Positions 17,908 to 25,569 of a stretch of 64,000 bases of DNA are shown here, piece by piece (position 1 is the first letter of the stretch; each line of letters opens with the position of its first letter). The stretch lies in NCBI RefSeq assembly GCF_000332195.1, contig NZ_KB235922.1:4375322-4439321 (forward strand), in the 5' to 3' direction. This DNA is from Pleurocapsa sp. PCC 7319. GTDB lineage: Bacteria; Cyanobacteriota; Cyanobacteriia; Cyanobacteriales; Xenococcaceae. The translations under genes were made by a program, and so were the position numbers. The notes below the pieces were generated by a model, which made no database searches, had not been told where the DNA came from, and was given only the letters and a program-made list of their open reading frames with translations.

Positions 17908-18250
17908 TTTTTCGATCTACTGAATGTGGCTCATCTAAAAATTACTACCGATGTCCTAGGAAAGGGAAATACGTGAGTTCGGAATTCGGAGTTAGAAGTT
18001 AGGAGTTATGTTGTTCTTAACGAAACAATCAGGACTTTAGAGATTTAGAAATTAGAAAGTTGCGAAATATTTAAGTTTTTTCCACCTCGTCTAACTCCTA
18101 GGAAACAAATTGTTTCTCTCAGACATAACGAATTCTTTTCGTTGGATGCTCACGTGGAAATAAAAAAGCGATAGAAAATGTAAATGTTGAACTGAATGAA
18201 TAGTTAGTTTATTATCTTGGCAAGAAGTCAGCAGCTTAAGGATATTTTTT
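17908..18250 (+). repeat. Partial duplication of the 9905-10051 segment, joined to a MITE end
   Basis: Bases 17921-17971 and 18156-18250 match 9905-9955 and 9956-10051 almost base for base (including GTGGCTCATCTAAAAATTAC and AATGTTGAACTGAATGAATAG), apart from one short gap and a few changes. Bases 17908-17924 repeat the MITE end of 4113-4129, so the duplicated segment starts where a MITE end stops. The match is broken by the insertion at 17972-18155. I see no gene in the 17759-18375 spacer. Confidence 0.8.
17972..18155. mobile_element. 184-bp non-autonomous element, 7-bp target duplication
   Basis: The element is inserted into the duplicated segment and flanked by GGAAATA on both sides (17965-17971 and 18156-18162). 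The uninterrupted counterpart at 9949-9955 has a single GGAAATA, so the boundaries are well defined. The ends are short inverted repeats (CGTGAG at the left, CTCACGT at the right). Near the left end it holds four heptanucleotide units, GTTCGGA-ATTCGGA-GTTAGAA-GTTAGGA. No ORF. A related element in inverse orientation is at 22503-22632. Confidence 0.8.
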
Positions 18251-18425
18251 GATGTTGAGTAAGAATACGCTGCTTGAACGAACTCCATATTATCAGTTTC
18301 AATTAACAGTATTATTGATACTTTTGTTTCAACTATTGAAGTAAGATTAAGAAACGATTTGTTTCTATTATTTTTTGGGAGATCGATATTATTCTACTAA
18401 TGAAGCCCAGACATATCGATCTCCC

Positions 18426-19607
18426 ATGAGTCAAGATCTTGGCAAATCTTTACTGGCAAAAACTGACGTTATCATTGAGAGTTGGATCGCAGCTATTCGT
18501 GAAGATGTCGATGTCGAGAGTTCTAAAGACTTGGCATATAAATCTGTCCGTAACAGTATTCCTCTGGTTATGGAAGCCCTTGCTACTATACTCTCTCAAT
18601 CGATAAGCGATCGCCATCAGAAGTTGGAAGATAACGGTTGGGAACACGGTATTGTTAGAGCCGAACAAGGATACGATGTGGCAGAAATTGTACGGGAGTA
18701 CAGTTTGTTACGCACAATTATTTTTGATGTGCTTACGCCTGAATTGATAGCTAATTCTGGGACTGAAATAATAGAAAAAGTTAAAACGATTGATTCTACG
18801 TTAGATCGTGTGATTACCTTATCCTTAGAAAGTTATTTGGCAACCAGACTTAAAGAGTTGGAACAGGTGCGGAGTCAATTAATCTTGACCAATCAAGAGC
18901 TAACCCGTTTGGTAGCAACCCAAAAAGAAGATGTGTCTCACATGGCGCATGAGTTAAAATCTCCCCTCAATGCAATCATGGGTTTCTCTAGCTTGCTCTT
19001 ACAACAGCAAAAGCAAGCGGTGAAAGGTAATGAAACATCTTTGAGTCTGCAAATGACGGAAAAAGTAGTCTCTAACGGCAGACAGTTGTTGCGTCTAATT
19101 AATGACATCTTAGAAGTTTCTCGTTATGAAACTGGGAAAATACCTTTAAACATAGAACCATGTAATGTGCGTTCTTTAATTCAAATTGTCGTCGAAACTC
19201 TGACAATTTCGGCAAATCAGAAAGATTTAGAAATTATCTTCAACTGCGATATTCCCCCAGAAAAAGTACAAACTGATTCTCTAAGACTACAGCAAATCGT
19301 AACTAATTTAGTCAGTAACGCCATTCGCTATACCGAGTCGGGAACTATTACCGTAACCTGTTCGGTTGAATCTGGCGATCGCTGGTCTTTAACGGTAGCA
19401 GATACAGGAATTGGTCTAAATCCAGAAGCTCAGGCTCAAATCTTTGAACCTTACTATCGGGTTGGCTCAAAAAAAGGCTATTCAGAAGGTAGTACTGGTT
19501 TGGGATTGACGATTGTGGACAAGCTGGTCAAACTACTCCAGGGAACAATTAATCTCGACTCAGAACTGGGAAAAGGTTCAACTTTTAAAGTAATCTTTCC
19601 CCTTTAA
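18426..19607 (+). CDS. Sensor histidine kinase with RsbRD-type N-terminal domain
   Basis: The N-terminal 150 residues (LAKTDVIIESWIAAIRED...SIPLVMEALATIL) match the RsbRD all-helical domain known from Bacillus stressosome regulators and from cyanobacterial kinases. HisKA and HATPase_c follow: MAHELKSPLNAI with the phospho-His, N box LVSNAIRYT, G1 ADTGIGL, F box FEPYYRV and G2 STGLGLTIV. There is no membrane segment, so it is a soluble kinase. I chose ATG 18426; the open frame extends 17 codons upstream to a TTG at 18375, and neither start has a strong ribosome site. No partner response regulator is adjacent on this strand. Confidence 0.92.
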   Translation: MSQDLGKSLLAKTDVIIESWIAAIREDVDVESSKDLAYKSVRNSIPLVMEALATILSQSISDRHQKLEDNGWEHGIVRAEQGYDVAEIVREYSLLRTIIFDVLTPELIANSGTEIIEKVKTIDSTLDRVITLSLESYLATRLKELEQVRSQLILTNQELTRLVATQKEDVSHMAHELKSPLNAIMGFSSLLLQQQKQAVKGNETSLSLQMTEKVVSNGRQLLRLINDILEVSRYETGKIPLNIEPCNVRSLIQIVVETLTISANQKDLEIIFNCDIPPEKVQTDSLRLQQIVTNLVSNAIRYTESGTITVTCSVESGDRWSLTVADTGIGLNPEAQAQIFEPYYRVGSKKGYSEGSTGLGLTIVDKLVKLLQGTINLDSELGKGSTFKVIFPL

Positions 19608-19667
19608 TATAATATTTATGGGCTTTGGTAAATGCGTAATGCTATCAGTATGATTTTTATCTTTGAA

Positions 19668-19706
19668 AAGCTTATAGCTTAGAGCTTAAAGCTGATAGCT
19701 ACAAGC
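19668..19706 (+). repeat. Heptanucleotide tandem repeat tract
   Basis: Six diverged copies of a 7-base unit of the type AAGCTTA/TAGCTTA/GAGCTTA follow the kinase gene. The same unit type recurs at 25005-25030 and 25447-25485. Confidence 0.7.
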
Positions 19707-19754
19707 AGTAATTTTATGTAAGACATTACTTAATGACCAACGCCTATTTATGAA

Positions 19755-20462
19755 TTACTTAAGTAAGCGAGAGAATTCCTGATAAATTAACTGATAGCAT
19801 TCACAAGTAGCAGCCTCTAACCTTTGAGAAGAAACAATGCGAATAAAACCACGTTTATACTGGATGATGCCTGCTTTTTGAAATTTAGCAGCTATTTCTG
19901 ATACCCCAGTACGGCGTACTCCTAACATTTGGGAGATAAATTCTTGGGTCAATTGAAATTCATCTTGTTGTATATCATCTCGTACCGTTAATAGCCACCT
20001 AGCGAATCTTTGCTCGACAGTATGATAGCGATTACAGGCAGCGGTTTGACCGAGCTGAATAAACCGAGCTTGAACATAACGCATCAGTAGACGCTTTAAT
20101 GCACCCTGGCGGTTTAACTCTTCTTGTAGTTGTTTAGCAGCAATTTTGTAGCCATTGCCACCTACCTGAACTATCGCCGTAGAATTTGTATAGCCAGTAT
20201 CTAAAATAATTGGCAATCCTACCATACCTTCACTGCCAATGATTCCAATCTCTGTAGTCGAGCCGTTTTCCATAATCGCTACGGTAGAAACAATTGAGTG
20301 GGAAGGAAAGTATGCATAGTCATAGTCTTCACCAGCATGGTAAAGAATTTTATACTGAGGAAGTTCTACTGGTTGCAGGTGAGGATAAAGACGTTGATAA
20401 TCTTCGCCTGGTAAAGCAGCCAGCAGCCGATTGATTGGCTTGTTTAAATTAGAAGCAAACAA
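19755..20462 (-). CDS. Crp/Fnr-family transcriptional regulator (copy 1)
   Basis: The 235-residue protein has an N-terminal cNMP-binding fold (residues 15-140) with YFPSHSIVSTVAIMENGS and GIIGSEGMVG. A C-terminal winged helix (170-215) contains LTQEFISQMLGVRRTGVSEI, the recognition helix. The ligand pocket lacks the RS-x-x-T signature of cAMP-binding Crp, so it may sense something else. It is a paralogue of the gene at 20677-21348, sharing MLGVRRTGVSEIA; the two are 214 bases apart on the same strand and look like an old tandem duplication. Confidence 0.9.
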   Translation of the reverse strand: MFASNLNKPINRLLAALPGEDYQRLYPHLQPVELPQYKILYHAGEDYDYAYFPSHSIVSTVAIMENGSTTEIGIIGSEGMVGLPIILDTGYTNSTAIVQVGGNGYKIAAKQLQEELNRQGALKRLLMRYVQARFIQLGQTAACNRYHTVEQRFARWLLTVRDDIQQDEFQLTQEFISQMLGVRRTGVSEIAAKFQKAGIIQYKRGFIRIVSSQRLEAATCECYQLIYQEFSRLLK

Positions 20463-20612
20463 AATTACTTAAATTTTGAATTTAACTACAGTCAGCTAAA
20501 AATTTCACTATTAGCTTCTTAATTAAAGACTCTAAACAAGTTGCTTTTTGGACGTGATTTAAAGCTTAACTAAACTGCACTTAATAAGCTACTAATAATT
20601 GTAGTCAAACAA

Positions 20613-20628
20613 TGTCCGCTTACGGACA
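20613..20628. promoter_or_regulatory. Palindrome TGTCCG-CTTA-CGGACA upstream of a Crp gene
   Basis: The 6-base arms are perfect. The site is between the two Crp-family genes, about 150 bases upstream of copy 1. A nearly identical palindrome, TGTCCGCTAGCGGATA, is at 22683-22698. It could be an operator for one of the Crp-type regulators or a dispersed repeat; sequence alone does not decide. Confidence 0.35.
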
Positions 20629-20676
20629 CATGTGTTGGTAAGTTTTCGTAATCCGAGTTTGAAACAAAAATACAGA

Positions 20677-21348
20677 TTAAACCCTGACAAGCTGATAACA
20701 TTGACATGCTTGAGCTTCAAGGGCTTGGCGATCGAGGATCGTGATTAGACCTCGCTGATAGTTAATCATTCCCTGCTGCTTGAAATCGTTAGCTATTTCC
20801 GATACTCCCGTGCGACGCACTCCCAACATTTGCGAGAGTAACTGCTGAGTCATTGACAATTTATTCTCACTACGGTCATCGAGCATTAATAGCCAGCGAG
20901 CCGTTCGCTGTTTGACGGTGTGGTGATTGTTACAGGCAGCACCTTGGCTAACCTGATTAAATAATTTCAAAGCATAGCCCAGCAGTAGTTTTTGCAGTAT
21001 CTCGCTGCGGTCAAATTCAACTCGTAGCACCTCTGACTCGATCCGCATTGCCGTCCCTTTAACCTGAACCATAGTACGGCTGTTGAGAATGCCATTTCCC
21101 AAAAATTGCAGCGTTCCCACCATTCCTTCTTTACCAATCAAACCAATTTCAGTAGTCGCGCCATCATCCAAAACTGAGACTAAAGACACGATTCCTTGAG
21201 TGGGGAAATAAAGTAATTCGCTTTTTTGCGCTGCCTCTAAAAGAATTTCATTGAAAGTAAGATCGACTGGTTCGAGTAGTTTAATTAAGTGTTGGTATTC
21301 TGTGCTAGGCAGTGTTGATAGTATGCGATTGTTTTTAGGATCGTTCAA
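20677..21348 (-). CDS. Crp/Fnr-family transcriptional regulator (copy 2)
   Basis: This 223-residue paralogue of the preceding gene has the same plan: cNMP-binding fold with LLYFPTQGIVSLVSVLDDGA and GLIGKEGMVG, then a winged helix with LSMTQQLLSQMLGVRRTGVSEI. The final cysteine-containing helix (EAQACQCYQLVR) resembles EAATCECYQLIY in copy 1. The cAMP-contact signature is not seen. The two genes probably arose by duplication and may recognise related sites, since their recognition helices are almost identical (MLGVRRTGVSEIA). Confidence 0.9.
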   Translation of the reverse strand: MNDPKNNRILSTLPSTEYQHLIKLLEPVDLTFNEILLEAAQKSELLYFPTQGIVSLVSVLDDGATTEIGLIGKEGMVGTLQFLGNGILNSRTMVQVKGTAMRIESEVLRVEFDRSEILQKLLLGYALKLFNQVSQGAACNNHHTVKQRTARWLLMLDDRSENKLSMTQQLLSQMLGVRRTGVSEIANDFKQQGMINYQRGLITILDRQALEAQACQCYQLVRV

Positions 21349-21567
21349 TGTGTAGGAAACTGTTTTTCCGACTGAATTTGACTAAGCTATTGCACTCTAT
21401 CAGATTAATGCTGGGGAACAAAAAGCTGAAAGAGCCAGATTAGATGCTGAAGTTAAGAATAGCAAACATATCATAGTTGCTGTGTTCGTTAACGGTCAGA
21501 CATATAGATATAAGTTATGACAGACTAAAGCTAGTGTCGGCAAAACAAGTCTGTATGTTGAGCAATT

Positions 21568-21918
21568 TTGATTGACGAAGTAAATATCATTGTCACTTGG
21601 GAGTCAAAAAAAGATGACGAACTCAATCAGTATCGCCTACGCATTTATTTGCTCAGTTGGATTAAAGCTATAGTTGTTGCTTCCGATATTACTCATTTCC
21701 CCCATAGAAAAATAGCTGATATCACGCCACAAATAATCCGCATGGTCGGCGATTACTTCGATCTGTGTCCCCGTAATATCATGTTAGTCGAGCATTATCC
21801 GAGCGACAATTCGCAAGATAAAGATATTTATCTCCACATACTGCTTAAAGGCGATGAAATTATGAGGTACGAAATAGAAAAAGACAAATTAACACGATTG
21901 ATTTACTATTTGATATAG
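21568..21918 (+). CDS. Hypothetical protein, 116 aa
   Basis: The ORF starts with TTG and reads DEVNIIVTWESKKDDELN, then a mixed alpha/beta middle (YDLCP-like ...YFDLCPRNIMLVEHYPS) and a charged end (RYEIEKDKLTRLIYYLI). I do not recognise a family. No ATG start is available: an ATG eight codons upstream, in another frame, ends at once. The ORF is convergent with the downstream CheY-like gene on the minus strand. The spacer in front holds a start-less frame (AGEQKAERARLDAEVK..., 21386-21520) that looks like a fragment of a coding sequence. Confidence 0.5.
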   Translation: MIDEVNIIVTWESKKDDELNQYRLRIYLLSWIKAIVVASDITHFPHRKIADITPQIIRMVGDYFDLCPRNIMLVEHYPSDNSQDKDIYLHILLKGDEIMRYEIEKDKLTRLIYYLI

Positions 21919-22045
21919 TACTGTTTGTTGGCGTTGCTGGATCGAGGTATGATTTTAGACTTTAATGACCGACTCTAAAATTGTAGATATAAATTCCCGA
22001 TCGCAGTTGCTTTAATTCAAGAACTTCCCGCCCATATAATTTTCA

Positions 22046-22441
22046 CTACAATTGACTGGCAAATGAATACCGTTCGTATAGATCGATTATTTGTTCCTGC
22101 AACAAGACAATACTCATGGGCTTGGTAATTACTTCTACATCTGCGTTAACTTCTAACTGAACCGCCTTCTCTATCCCAATCATAGCCGTTAAAAAAATAG
22201 TGGGAATAGAGCGAGTCGCCTGATTGGATTTGAGTATTTTATATACAGCTATTCCATCCAGGTGGGGCATCGCCACATCAAGCAAAATTAAATCTGGCTG
22301 CAATTTCTGTGCCTTAACAATTCCCTCTCTGCCATCTAAAGCCGTAAAAATTTTCCAGTCCGTATCAAGTTCCAAAGACAACTTAACCAACGTAATAAAA
22401 TCATCGTTGTCGTCAATTACCAACAGACTTCTAGAACTCAC
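22046..22441 (-). CDS. Stand-alone CheY-like response regulator
   Basis: The 131-residue single receiver domain has all key residues: LVIDDNDDFITL (acidic pair), LILLDVAMPHLDG with the phospho-Asp, FLTAM for the conserved Thr, and VITKPM for the Lys. There is no output domain, so it would act by protein contact in a phosphorelay. The nearest kinase is the RsbRD type 2.4 kb away on the other strand. ATG start at 22441. Confidence 0.9.
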   Translation of the reverse strand: MSSRSLLVIDDNDDFITLVKLSLELDTDWKIFTALDGREGIVKAQKLQPDLILLDVAMPHLDGIAVYKILKSNQATRSIPTIFLTAMIGIEKAVQLEVNADVEVITKPMSIVLLQEQIIDLYERYSFASQL

Positions 22442-22502
22442 TTGCAGTTTGATTTGCTTACTCGATCTTACTTTGGATCTTTTAGGAAAAATTATTTATT
22501 TA

Positions 22503-22632
22503 ACGTCAGTTCGACAAAGTAGAAAAAAGTTAAAAACTGTACAACTTTCTAATTTCCAGATCTCTAAAATCCCTATTTTTTCGTTTAAACAAATATAACT
22601 CCTAACTCCGAATTCCAAACTTCGAACTCACG
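22503..22632. mobile_element. 130-bp element related to 17972-18155, 8-bp target duplication
   Basis: Inverted ends ACGTCAGTTCGA and TCGAACTCACG bound a 130-base non-coding stretch. The stretch is flanked on both sides by TTTATTTA (22495-22502 and 22633-22640). Its inner sequence on the minus strand matches the element at 17972 in the order CGTGAGTTCG, heptamer units, GGATTTTAGAGAT, AAATTAGAAAGTT. The two share an origin but differ in length by about 54 bases. Confidence 0.75.
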
Positions 22633-22640
22633 TTTATTTA

Positions 22641-22996
22641 AGGTTAGCCTGCTTATATTCCCATACAATTTATGACCAAGTCTGTCCGCTAGCGGATACT
22701 GCAATAATTAGAGTTATAGCGATCGCCAAAAAGGATATTTGGGTAGCAATTCTCGAAAATATTCTCTATTTTCAATGCTGATAGGAACGAAAAATATAGC
22801 CTATTGCCTGTTGCCTATTCCCGATTCCCTACTTCTTACCATTAAATTTTGTACTCATCGAATTCACGTTAAATAATAGAGACACTTTAAGTAACGAGTA
22901 AAAAGTAACGAGTAACGGCAATTAAAATTTTTGCCACCGTAAATTTCGCCCACCCGCGTTGGGCAATTTCAACCAACAAATTTGATCTTGACCAGC
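22641..22996. other. Spacer with palindrome and no gene
   Basis: This 356-base stretch holds the palindrome TCCGCTAGCGGA (22685-22696), similar to 20613-20628, and a short heptamer-like tract GTAACGAGTAAAAAGTAACGAG near 22892. No coding sequence is supported. Confidence 0.5.
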
Positions 22997-23908
22997 TTAC
23001 CAATCATCCTCTTCCGTTTGTCTTTCTAACAGAGAAATAGCCAGAGCGATCGCCTTTTTGACTCCTTCATCGGCTTCTGTTTTTAGAGCATCTTGTAACG
23101 GCTCAATAGAATTGCGATCGCCGATTTTCATTAAAGACAGGGCTGCCGATTTTCGGGTTTCTCCTTCAGAATGACTCAGTAATTTCCTAAGATTGGGAAT
23201 AGCTGGCTGATATTTTAAGTTACCGAGTACTGCTGCGGCTTCACTTCGTACATTGGCTGCGGAATCATTTAGGGAGTTAACCAACAAATTCAATGCTTTA
23301 GTATCATCACGATTTTCTTCGGCCACCTTGGCGATCGCACCTACTACTGCGGCTCTAACTTCAGGAGATTGAGAGCCATAAGCTTCGTATAGTTGATCTT
23401 TGGCTTGAGAGCCAATAAATGCCAATGCCCAAGCAGCATGACCTTTGTTGCTTTCAGTAGAATCTGGCGAAGATAATACTTTTAATAGGGGAGTTACTGA
23501 TGCTTCTCCTGTCCGAGCTAATGCACCAATCGCGGAAGCTTGCACTACTGTATCTTGGTCATTGAGTAATGCATAGATGAGATGGGGGACAGCTTGAGGA
23601 TCTTCAATTAGAGTTAAAGTCTTTCCTGCTGCTCTTCTAACAACTACATTGGAGTGATGCAATAAAGCATCAATTAAAGGATTAACCGCAGGTTTTCCAA
23701 CTTTCCCCAATGCTTCTGCATAATACATTCTGACTAAACCCCGTGTATCGCCCAAACATTCAACCATTTGCTTGATCAGATGCTGGTCGTGGTGGTTAAA
23801 AGTTTCCTCAGCAATTTGCTGATTAACTTTGGCTAGGAGTTCATCTGTTTCAGAATGAGAAAGGATGAATGTTTCGCCATTCTTATCAGGATTGGGCGTA
23901 TTAGTCAT
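22997..23908 (-). CDS. HEAT-repeat bilin lyase-type protein (CpeF/CpcE-like candidate)
   Basis: This 303-residue all-helical protein is built of HEAT/PBS-lyase repeats, including VRMYYAEALGKVGKPAVNPL, VVRRAAGKTLTLIEDPQAVP, VVQASAIGALARTGEASVTP and VRSEAAAVLGNLKYQPAIP. The length and repeats match lyases that attach phycoerythrobilin or phycocyanobilin to phycobiliproteins; CpeF/MpeV-type enzymes are of similar size. A CpeY-like gene is 1.7 kb away, which supports a role in phycoerythrin maturation. The specific enzyme cannot be assigned without alignment. The gene starts directly after the stop of the 72-residue gene upstream. Confidence 0.75.
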   Translation of the reverse strand: MTNTPNPDKNGETFILSHSETDELLAKVNQQIAEETFNHHDQHLIKQMVECLGDTRGLVRMYYAEALGKVGKPAVNPLIDALLHHSNVVVRRAAGKTLTLIEDPQAVPHLIYALLNDQDTVVQASAIGALARTGEASVTPLLKVLSSPDSTESNKGHAAWALAFIGSQAKDQLYEAYGSQSPEVRAAVVGAIAKVAEENRDDTKALNLLVNSLNDSAANVRSEAAAVLGNLKYQPAIPNLRKLLSHSEGETRKSAALSLMKIGDRNSIEPLQDALKTEADEGVKKAIALAISLLERQTEEDDW

Positions 23909-24127
23909 TTAATTACTAGCTGTCAAATTAGCCTCTTGTTCACGGAGTCGTTGCAGTTTGGCATCAATATCTGCAAGTTGTGGTTCTAATTTTTCCATAG
24001 TTGCTTTTTTAGATAACTTGGCTTTTTTAGCCGCGATCATAGTTTCGTTCACTAGACGCTCGCGGTATTTTTCAAATTCAACAATTAGTTCTGCCAATTC
24101 CTCTGCTGTAACTGGAGTGTCAGACAT
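23909..24127 (-). CDS. Small coiled-coil protein, 72 aa
   Basis: The 72-residue, highly charged helical protein (ELAELIVEFEKYRERLVNET, ATMEKLEPQLADIDAKLQRL) is predicted to be one or two coiled coils. No cysteines and no signal peptide. It ends immediately before the start codon of the HEAT-repeat gene (23908), a tight arrangement that suggests one operon and a shared role in phycobiliprotein chemistry or assembly. I do not recognise a named family. Confidence 0.7.
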   Translation of the reverse strand: MSDTPVTAEELAELIVEFEKYRERLVNETMIAAKKAKLSKKATMEKLEPQLADIDAKLQRLREQEANLTASN

Positions 24128-24296
24128 ACTTTTAATTTCCTATACGAAGATATTATCTTGTTTAATTTTAAATGTTGACCCTAATTTTCTCAGATTGTCA
24201 GCTAACATTCAAGAAATGACATTAGACAGGCTCACATATCTCCTTCACATATTCAGATCGCGATAGCTACATTTAGAGAGAACAAGATCTAAAATG

Positions 24297-24998
24297 TCAT
24301 TGAGTCATTAAGCGCAGCAGTTCATCAGTAGATATTTTACCGCTCATTTCCGTTCCTTCGAGTAAACTATCGGCTAAATCTCTTTTGTGCTGATGTAAAT
24401 CCACAATCTTTTCTTCAATCGTTCCCTTAGTTACCAGACGGTAGATCGTTACAGGGCGTTGTTGTCCAATGCGATGAGCGCGATCGCTTGCCTGATCCTC
24501 AACAGCAGGATTCCACCAAGGATCCATATGAATCACATAATCGGCAGCCGTGAGATTAAGTCCTGTTCCTCCCGCTTTGAGAGAAATTAAGAAGACATCT
24601 CCCTCACCCCCTTGGAACTTATCTACTCTTGATTTTCTTTGTTTGGCTGGGGTACTACCATCGAGATATTGATAGGAAATATTATTCCTCATTAAATAAT
24701 CGCGGATGATGTGCAGATGGTCAACGAATTGACTGAATACTAAGGCTTTGTGTCGATTTTCTAACAACTCTTCTAAGATTTCGCCAAACAATTCTAGTTT
24801 AGCACTGGGTAAATTACTGTCAGACATTACCAAACGAGTGTTACAACAGGCGCGACGTAGTTTCATAATTTCTACTAACACTTGTAGATGCCTGGTTCCA
24901 CCAGTAGCATCACTTTCAGATAAATTAGCGATCGCATTTAATCTGAGAGCTTCATAAAATGCCCTTTCTGGTCGAGACATTTCTACATGGAGAGTAAA
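24297..24998 (-). pseudogene. Truncated SNF2/Swi2 helicase, C-terminal part only
   Basis: The frame encodes the C-terminal helicase lobe of a SNF2 ATPase: LVFSQFVDHLHIIRDYL (motif IV), YLDGSTPAKQRKSRVDKF, FLISLKAGGTGLNLTAADYV (motif V) and DQASDRAHRIGQQRPV (motif VI). SNF2 enzymes normally exceed 900 residues; here Walker A, the DEAH box and the first lobe are absent. The homology continues a few codons upstream of the first ATG (TLHVEM) and then runs into the repeat cluster from 24999. The gene therefore lost its 5' part at that boundary and should be inactive. Confidence 0.85.
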
Positions 24999-25500
24999 GC
25001 GGCAAAGCCGCAGCTATAAGCTATAAGCCAATTAGAAGGGGCTTTAACCCCTCCTAATTGAAGACCACCAAACTTTGTTTGCTGGGGGCATTAAACCCAA
25101 TAGCTATAAGCCCTTCGGGTACTCTTCGAGAAGGCTCCGCCAACGACAGTTTCTTCTTGATGAAGTTGTTCATGGGGGAAACCCCCGCCCTTATGCGAAG
25201 CGGTATCCTTTAGGGCGACAGTTCCTTCAAGCGGGACAAAGGCCAGGCGTATGGCCGCATCGTACCCCGCCAACGGACTGTCTCGCAAGACCACACTTCA
25301 TCGCTTTAAGCGGGACAAAGGCCAGGCGTATGGCCGCATCGTACCCCCTAAAGGGTTCAGCAGTGGCTTCAAGCGGGGGAACCCCGCCAACGCCCTGCTT
25401 CACCGCCAACGAACTGTCTCACTGTTAGCCGTTTACAAAGCGTAAACTTTAGAGCTTAGAGCTATTGGCTTAGAGCTTATAGCTTTTTGGTAAACTCTCT
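24999..25500. repeat. GC-rich repeat cluster with 40-bp direct repeat
   Basis: No gene is supported here. A perfect 40-base direct repeat is at 25229-25268 and 25308-25347 (containing GCGGGACAAAGGCCAGGCGT), 79 bases apart. It is surrounded by palindromic and complementary motifs: GCGGC-AAA-GCCGC at about 25000, CTTCGGG and CGAGAAGGCTCCGCC. At both edges are heptamer tracts (AGCTATA units near 25010, GAGCTTA units at 25447-25485). The GC content contrasts with the AT-rich neighbourhood. The cluster abuts the broken end of the SNF2 gene. Confidence 0.75.
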
Positions 25501-25569
25501 AAAATCAACACAAGTAGAAGGCTATAAACTATTTATTGATAGTAAATAAGAATATTAAGACTTTTAGAA

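Noticed and set aside
18091-18288. 65-codon ORF on the minus strand
   Set aside because: It runs across the edge of the inserted element and the duplicated segment, so it is not a real gene.
25075-25445. Overlapping ORFs of 60-117 codons on both strands in the repeat cluster
   Set aside because: They are built from direct and inverted repeats and lack any protein family pattern.
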